In this document: positions 58,747 through 64,000 of the stretch, piece by piece
Position numbering within the stretch: position 1 is the stretch's first letter
Layout: each line of letters opens with the position of its first letter
NCBI GenBank assembly: GCA_947475685.1
Contig: CANJNC010000007.1
Span: 28,783-92,782 of the forward strand
Direction: 5' to 3'
DNA length: 64,000 nucleotides
From: Comamonadaceae bacterium
GTDB lineage: Bacteria > Pseudomonadota > Gammaproteobacteria > Burkholderiales > Burkholderiaceae_C
Notes under the pieces: generated by a model
Database searches by the model: none
What the model saw: the letters and a program-made list of their open reading frames with translations, nothing else
What the model was told of the DNA's origin: nothing
Program-made: the position numbers and the translations under genes

Positions 58747-60924
58747 CTAATAACTCCATTTTATACCCATGGACAAGTTTCTCCCAGCTTGGGGTGCATA
58801 AAGTCTCAAGGTCTCTACGGTGGTTGAGTACCGAATATCTTGATTGAGCAAGTTTTTCGCAAACACGTACCAGTTCAAATCGCTGTGGTTGAGTCTTTGG
58901 TGAAATGACAAAAAGGCACTTAAATCAGTGTATGCAGGCGTTTGTGTCACTTCAGAAGGGGCAAGGTGGGTTTGTTTAAAGGCATGTTTGACCGATACGC
59001 CTGTCTTAAGAGGTCCTTCACGGTAAGCCCAGTCCAGTCCTACTCGAACGGGTGCTTGCAAAGGTGTGAACTGTCCATTCAAGAGCTGTGTTTGCGAGCT
59101 ATCGGTAAACAGTCGGTAAGAAGACCCCTCTGAATTCCAGCGGTAAGTGATCTCAGCTTCCAGGCCCTTTTGCGTCACAGTGGCTTGATTGAACTGACGG
59201 ATATCAAAACCGCTGAGTGGATCTTGTTGGCCAAAGAGTGTGCCGTAAATAAAGTCATCGATCTTGTTGAAAAAAACATGGCTCTTCCAACGCAATGGGC
59301 CTTTTGTTTTCATGAGGCTTAGTTCAAGATTGTGCGCTCTCTCGGGTCTTAAATGGGTTTGTCCAATGTCAAAAGTGGCAGTGGCATCATGTGCGCCAAA
59401 GGCAAACAACTCATCCGTGGCAGGAGCTCTTTGAGTGAGCGAATAGTGCAGTCCGGCTGCATGACCTGCGGGCAAATCTATCACCAGTCCACTCGAGCCA
59501 GATAGCAAATTGAAGACCTTGTCTTCAAGCACAGGCGAATTCCAACCCAACGCGCCCAAAGAGTCGCTATAGGGCAAATGGGTGTTGGGTCTCTTTTGGT
59601 TCCTCTCAAATCGAAGTCCCAAGTCCACGGAGAAACCCGGCCATTTTTTCTCCTCTACCCAAAAGCCCGCCCATGAAGTGGTGGATGTCTGGGGGAGGAT
59701 GGCGGCATGGTTGTTTTGCAGCAAATCCAGTGCGGACAAGGTGCCCTTTAACGCTTCAAGCCCAAACAGCCCTTTCCATCGATCAATCGGTTCGTGCCAG
59801 ACTTCAAGTCTTGCATTCAGGCCATCGCTTTTATACAAGGTGGAGGCGACCGCGTCGGCGCTTAATTCGGTGTGCTGATAGTGGGTATTGGAGAGTTTGA
59901 ATTTAATCGATTCAATGCCTTGCATGGGATTTTTGGTCAAATGTTGAAGGTCAAATTTTTGCTGTGTTTGATTGATTTGAGAGCCCTCAAAGGAGGGAAT
60001 GCCGTAACGATGGTTGTATTGTTCCAACGAAAATCCGGTATAGCCGTGATCAACAATGTATGAAGCGCCCGCTGCGAGGGTGTCGCTGTAGCTGAATGAG
60101 TTGGGTAGGGGGCTTTGTGAAAGCGCGTTGCCCTTGGACGCCCAATTGGCTTTTGTACCCCCAAGCTCTCTAAAGCTGGGGATGGCATAATTTTGCGCAG
60201 ACTGCTTGGAGGCTTCCAAATGCAAGGCCAAGGGCCCAGAGCCGGTGCTTAATTCAAGACCATTGGACAGGCCGTGATCAACCGTGCTGATTTTGGAGCC
60301 TGCTGCCACGCTCAACTTCTCTTGGCGTTCGGTGAGTATTTTGTCGTTGACGATGTTGATCACACCCGCGCCCGTGCTCGTGCCGTAAATGAGTGCAGAC
60401 GAGCCGCGCAAGATCTCAATTTCTTTGGTGTGCAAGAGGCCATTGGCAACGGCGTGATCATTTGACAAGCCCGAGACATCGCTCATTGCCATGCCGTTTT
60501 CCAAGACAAGCACCCTTGAGCCCTCCATGCCCCTGATGATTGGCCTGGAGGCGCCCGCACCAAAACCAGAGGCAGACAAGCCCAATTCATTGTTCAAGGT
60601 CTCGCCCAAAGAGGAGCCCAGTTTTTTATCCAGCTCATCGCCACTCAATGTTTTAACGCTTTGCATCAGCGTGCCTTCGCTCACGGATTTGGTGGTCACG
60701 GTGATCGATTGAATTGTTTTGTCTTTGATGTTTGGCGCTTGAGCCCTCGAGCTTTGTACCGTTGCGATGACAAAGACCAGACTCAAGAAAAAGCCAAAGC
60801 ACGAATTACAGCACGAACTAAAGAGCCAACTCAAGCACATGATCCATGGCTTAGTGGTCAATGGACTGAAACGCCATTGGGTGTCTGATCGTATTAAAGG
60901 TCTACAGGGTATTGCGGTGTTCAT
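58747..60924 (-). CDS. TonB-dependent outer membrane receptor (possibly ZnuD-like)
   Basis: Plug domain GASRPIIRGMEGSRVLVLENGMAMSDVSGLSNDHAV...EILRGSSALIYGTSTGAGVINIV; aromatic C-terminus ...GIKWSY. Confidence 0.9.
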   Translation of the reverse strand: MNTAIPCRPLIRSDTQWRFSPLTTKPWIMCLSWLFSSCCNSCFGFFLSLVFVIATVQSSRAQAPNIKDKTIQSITVTTKSVSEGTLMQSVKTLSGDELDKKLGSSLGETLNNELGLSASGFGAGASRPIIRGMEGSRVLVLENGMAMSDVSGLSNDHAVANGLLHTKEIEILRGSSALIYGTSTGAGVINIVNDKILTERQEKLSVAAGSKISTVDHGLSNGLELSTGSGPLALHLEASKQSAQNYAIPSFRELGGTKANWASKGNALSQSPLPNSFSYSDTLAAGASYIVDHGYTGFSLEQYNHRYGIPSFEGSQINQTQQKFDLQHLTKNPMQGIESIKFKLSNTHYQHTELSADAVASTLYKSDGLNARLEVWHEPIDRWKGLFGLEALKGTLSALDLLQNNHAAILPQTSTTSWAGFWVEEKKWPGFSVDLGLRFERNQKRPNTHLPYSDSLGALGWNSPVLEDKVFNLLSGSSGLVIDLPAGHAAGLHYSLTQRAPATDELFAFGAHDATATFDIGQTHLRPERAHNLELSLMKTKGPLRWKSHVFFNKIDDFIYGTLFGQQDPLSGFDIRQFNQATVTQKGLEAEITYRWNSEGSSYRLFTDSSQTQLLNGQFTPLQAPVRVGLDWAYREGPLKTGVSVKHAFKQTHLAPSEVTQTPAYTDLSAFLSFHQRLNHSDLNWYVFAKNLLNQDIRYSTTVETLRLYAPQAGRNLSMGIKWSY

Positions 60925-61088
60925 CGGACAGGGTTCGCTCGTATTTTGTAAATGACAAATTCAATGCATCACGCTGAGTTGCGTCCTCTATGGGGGGAGG
61001 TTCAGTTTTAAAAACTGCGCAAGACGGGAGATTGAATGATTGAAATCAAAGCGTCTAGCTCGGCCAGTTGGGATGGGCCGGCAAAGAC

Positions 61089-61475
61089 TTACAAAATAAA
61101 GTGCGGAGGTGCCCTAGATTGAAAAAAACTGGGTGCCAGCACAATCGCGTCTTTGAATGCGAGCAAAGACAGCAAGCCCAATTTATACTGAAGCGAAGCA
61201 AACGTGAAGGCTTGAGCGTTCAAGCAAGGGGAGAGGTGCAAGGCGTCAAACAAGACGCATTGATGGCCCTCTAGGAGGCTAGAGTCACTTGAGAGGATCT
61301 CGGTGTTGGCGACCGAGACGATATTTTCAATCTGCAGATGGTGCTGTATGCGGTGAAGTTGCCCCAAGAGTTGACAAAACATCAAGGCAGCAATGACCAC
61401 CCACCAAAGTTTTTGAACTTTGGCTTGTCGAACGCAATGAAACGTCATGGGTTTGAGGAAATGCACGGTGGTCAA
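61089..61475 (-). CDS. Small DUF2946-like secreted/membrane protein
   Basis: LWWVVIAALMFCQLLGQLHRIQHHLQI ... CVLFDALHLSPCL; upstream of and co-oriented with the TonB receptor. Confidence 0.5.
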   Translation of the reverse strand: MTTVHFLKPMTFHCVRQAKVQKLWWVVIAALMFCQLLGQLHRIQHHLQIENIVSVANTEILSSDSSLLEGHQCVLFDALHLSPCLNAQAFTFASLQYKLGLLSLLAFKDAIVLAPSFFQSRAPPHFIL

Positions 61476-61563
61476 GAAAATGAGGAGCCCAAGGCTTGCT
61501 TGTCAATGATCAGCACATTCTAGCGAGAATATATGACAAGTCTTTCTTTAAGGCTCCAGGGCA

Positions 61564-62601
61564 CTATGCCACCATGGTGTGATTGAGCTCGCCAACCTCT
61601 TGAATCCAAAGTTTAAGGTGGTCGCCTGGTTTTAAGAAAATTTTCCTGGCCAGTCCAACGCCTGAGGGCGTGCCCGTGAGAACCAGATCACCGGGGTGCA
61701 AAGTAATGCGCTTGGAGAGGGCCTCGATTTGCTCAGCGATGTCAAAGATGAGCTTGCTGGTGTTGGAGTCTTGCATCAACTCATCATTGACCCACAGCTT
61801 CATGGCAAGTTGATGGGGGTCAGAGACTTGATCGGCCGGAACAATCCAAGGGCCCAAGGGGCAAGCGCCATCAAAACACTTTTGACCAATCCAGTCCATG
61901 TGAAAGGGCGAGGTGGGTGGATTGTGAGGCCGTCTCATGGCGTCTCTGGCCGAGAGGTCATTGGCGATGGTGTAACCAGCAACGTATTTCATGGCGTCTT
62001 TGGCCAAGACTTGGCTGCAAGTTTTTCCAATCACAACGGCCAATTCGATTTCCCAGTCGAGCATTTTGGAGTAGTGGGGGACCTTGACCTTCGTGTTCGG
62101 ACCCACAACGGTGGAGCGTGAGGACTTGATAAAGTGCCAAGGCATTTCTCCCAATTCCTTCATATTGGGCCCAGGCGGCAAGCCCGTCACGCGAGCCATT
62201 TCTTGCATGTGGTCGGTGTAGTTTGCGCCAGCACAGTAAATGTCCCCAGGGTACATCAAGGGTGCGCTCAGTTTGCATTTCTTTAATTCAATGCCTTTGG
62301 GGCGAATTTCTTTTGCGCGGATGGCCCGAGCCTTTTGTGAAAGAACTTTGTTGCTAGCTGACCACGTGTCCAAGATGGCCAAGACGGTATGCAGATGCGA
62401 GTTGCCCAGCAACTTGCTTGCTTCATAGACGACATCGTCGATCACCACACCTGCTTGCAGGTTTTTGTCGATGCGGTGGGTAATTAATTGATAGTGACCA
62501 AGCGAGTTTTTCAAGCCTATGCTCCTAGAGGAATGGATATTTGAACGATTTTTGACGGTGTACTTGAGCCGTGAAAGAAAACGAAGAGAGGAAGCTCGCA
62601 T
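61564..62601 (-). CDS. Fumarylacetoacetate hydrolase-family protein (start uncertain)
   Basis: YPGDIYCAGANYTDHMQEM; LDWEIELAVVIGK; GYTIANDLSARDAMRR; LHPGDLVLTGTPSGVGLAR. Confidence 0.92.
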   Translation of the reverse strand: MRASSLRFLSRLKYTVKNRSNIHSSRSIGLKNSLGHYQLITHRIDKNLQAGVVIDDVVYEASKLLGNSHLHTVLAILDTWSASNKVLSQKARAIRAKEIRPKGIELKKCKLSAPLMYPGDIYCAGANYTDHMQEMARVTGLPPGPNMKELGEMPWHFIKSSRSTVVGPNTKVKVPHYSKMLDWEIELAVVIGKTCSQVLAKDAMKYVAGYTIANDLSARDAMRRPHNPPTSPFHMDWIGQKCFDGACPLGPWIVPADQVSDPHQLAMKLWVNDELMQDSNTSKLIFDIAEQIEALSKRITLHPGDLVLTGTPSGVGLARKIFLKPGDHLKLWIQEVGELNHTMVA

Positions 62602-62757
62602 TTATAACCCAAGTTTAATCGCTTGAACAGGTTGACTACCCTGAGCAGTCGGGGGATACCTTGAGCGGGTCTGTTAGGGGTCAAACTCACGCGCTTTGTG
62701 TGCCAAAATACGCTTGAGGCAGTCAACTGAGCTGCTGGTAAGAAAGATGGAAGAACT

Positions 62758-63756
62758 ATGCGACTGATCAAATTTATAAAAGCCAATGACTGGATGGTGT
62801 TTTTTGGCCTAACAATTTCTCTAACCCTTCACTCTGCACGGGCCAATGAGGCCGATTACCCAAGCAAGCCTATCTCCATCATCGTGGCCTATGCCCCAGG
62901 TGGGCAAGGGGATGCATTTGCACGCATCATCTCAGACCGATTGGGTCAAATTTACAAACAGTCGGTGGTGGTGGATAACCGCCCGGGCGTCTCTGGCGTG
63001 GTGGGCACCCGTTTGGCGGCCAAGGCCAAGAACGACGGCTACACCCTTTTTCTTGGGCAAACGGGTGAAATCGTGGTCAACCGAGTCATGATGAAAGACA
63101 TGGGTTTTGATCCCGTGAAAGACTTCATACCAGTGGTTTTGATTGGCAACGCTCCCTTGGTTTTATTGGTGTCCTCTGATTCACCACTCACCTCTGTCAA
63201 TGAGTTGGTCGAGTTGGCCAAATCAAAGCCCGGCAGATTGAGCTTTGGCAGTGTGGGAGCAGGCACCCCGGGTCATCTTGCGGCGACCGCCTTGTCGCTT
63301 GGCATCAAGTCAGAAATGGTGCATGTGCCCTACAAAGGTGTCGGCCCCTTGATGGCCGATTTGATGTCTCAAAGGCTGGACTTCTTCTTTAGCAGTGCTT
63401 CTGCGGCGATGCCTCAAGTCAAAGGAGGAAAGCTCAAAGCCTTGGCTGTGAGCACGCCCCACCGAATGAACTCTTTGCCCCAATTGCCCACCTTGGCCGA
63501 GACGGTTTTTCCGGGTTTTAATTATTCCTTGTGGGGCGGACTGTTTGCCCCGAGCGGAACACCTAAAAACGTGATCCAAAGCTTGAACAAAGAAATCAAC
63601 CAAATTCTGGCTTTGCCTGAAATCAAGGCACAAATGGACAGAGACAGTTTGGCTGTGCCGAGCAACACCCCGCAAGAGTTCACCAATTACATTGCCACAG
63701 AGTCTGTGAAGTTTGAAAAATTGGTCACCGATGCCAAGCTTAAATTAGACAATTAA
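62758..63756 (+). CDS. TTT (Bug/TctC) substrate-binding protein
   Basis: DYPSKPISIIVAYAPGGQGDAFARIISDRLGQIYKQSVVVDNRPGVSGVVGT. Confidence 0.93.
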   Translation: MRLIKFIKANDWMVFFGLTISLTLHSARANEADYPSKPISIIVAYAPGGQGDAFARIISDRLGQIYKQSVVVDNRPGVSGVVGTRLAAKAKNDGYTLFLGQTGEIVVNRVMMKDMGFDPVKDFIPVVLIGNAPLVLLVSSDSPLTSVNELVELAKSKPGRLSFGSVGAGTPGHLAATALSLGIKSEMVHVPYKGVGPLMADLMSQRLDFFFSSASAAMPQVKGGKLKALAVSTPHRMNSLPQLPTLAETVFPGFNYSLWGGLFAPSGTPKNVIQSLNKEINQILALPEIKAQMDRDSLAVPSNTPQEFTNYIATESVKFEKLVTDAKLKLDN

Positions 63757-63759
63757 CCA

Positions 63760-63784
63760 GACCATTAAAAGTCACCTAATGGTC
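63760..63784 (+). terminator. Hairpin downstream of TTT receptor gene
   Basis: GACCATTA-aaagtcacc-TAATGGTC perfect 8-bp stem; no long T tract. Confidence 0.4.
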
Positions 63785-63920
63785 CCTTGTCCAAGAGCCA
63801 TCGCATTGGTGTGAGTTGAATGGATGTTGAGTTCAAGCGTAGAGAAAGTGATGTGGGTCAAGGGGGTCATTCCTTGCCTGGTTGGGCAACAAAATGTCTT
63901 GCATTCAAGGAGAGCTGTAC

Positions 63921-64000
63921 ATGGTTAAAGCAATTTTAAAATTTATTTTGTGGTCTTTGACCTTGTCTTTGGGACTCATCCATGCCCAAACCTACCCAGC
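63921..64000 (+). CDS. N-terminus of another TTT (Bug/TctC) receptor, truncated by window edge
   Basis: Translation MVKAILKFILWSLTLSLGLIHAQTYPA..., signal peptide followed by Q-x-YP as in other Bug proteins. Confidence 0.65.
   Translation, partial: MVKAILKFILWSLTLSLGLIHAQTYP

Noticed and set aside
59582-61274. Cluster of plus-strand ORFs opposite the TonB receptor and DUF2946-like gene
   Set aside because: Antisense shadows; no conserved motifs.
1-64000. CRISPR array, tRNA, rRNA or intact IS element
   Set aside because: No regularly spaced repeats, cloverleaf candidates, rRNA stretches or transposase ORFs were recognised; subtle or fragmentary cases could be missed without tools.

Overview
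This 64 kb window looks like chromosomal DNA from a betaproteobacterium (Burkholderiales/Comamonadaceae-like by gene content; inference). It is dominated by small-molecule catabolism. (1) 1-9.7 kb: an operon with a BMP-type ABC importer interleaved with an AmiF-like amidohydrolase, two BiuH-like cysteine hydrolases, an AtzF-like allophanate hydrolase, an AtzH-like protein and a GntR/FCD regulator. This is a candidate biuret/triuret (polyuret) nitrogen pathway. (2) 10-37 kb and 44-64 kb: a mosaic of catabolic modules (Rieske oxygenases, gentisate-dioxygenase-like cupin, LeuCD-like hydratase plus ICL/PEPM lyase, PQQ dehydrogenase, FAD monooxygenases, FAH-family enzymes). They are interspersed with eleven Bug/TctC-type tripartite tricarboxylate transporter (TTT) receptors, with no TctA/TctB membrane genes in the window. 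(3) 37.2-43.9 kb: a visibly AT-rich block carrying an FlhD/FlhC-like activator pair directly upstream of a co-oriented Trb-type type IV secretion segment in the order trbB-C-D-E-J-L (VirB11-B2-B3-B4-B5-B6). No VirB8/B9/B10 homologues, coupling protein, relaxase or integrase are visible. The flhD start codon is abutted by an inverted repeat able to form alternative hairpins. Block (3) is my best candidate for an undescribed system. No rRNA, tRNA, CRISPR array or intact insertion sequence was recognised. All family calls come from reading the translations and remembered motifs; no database search was run.
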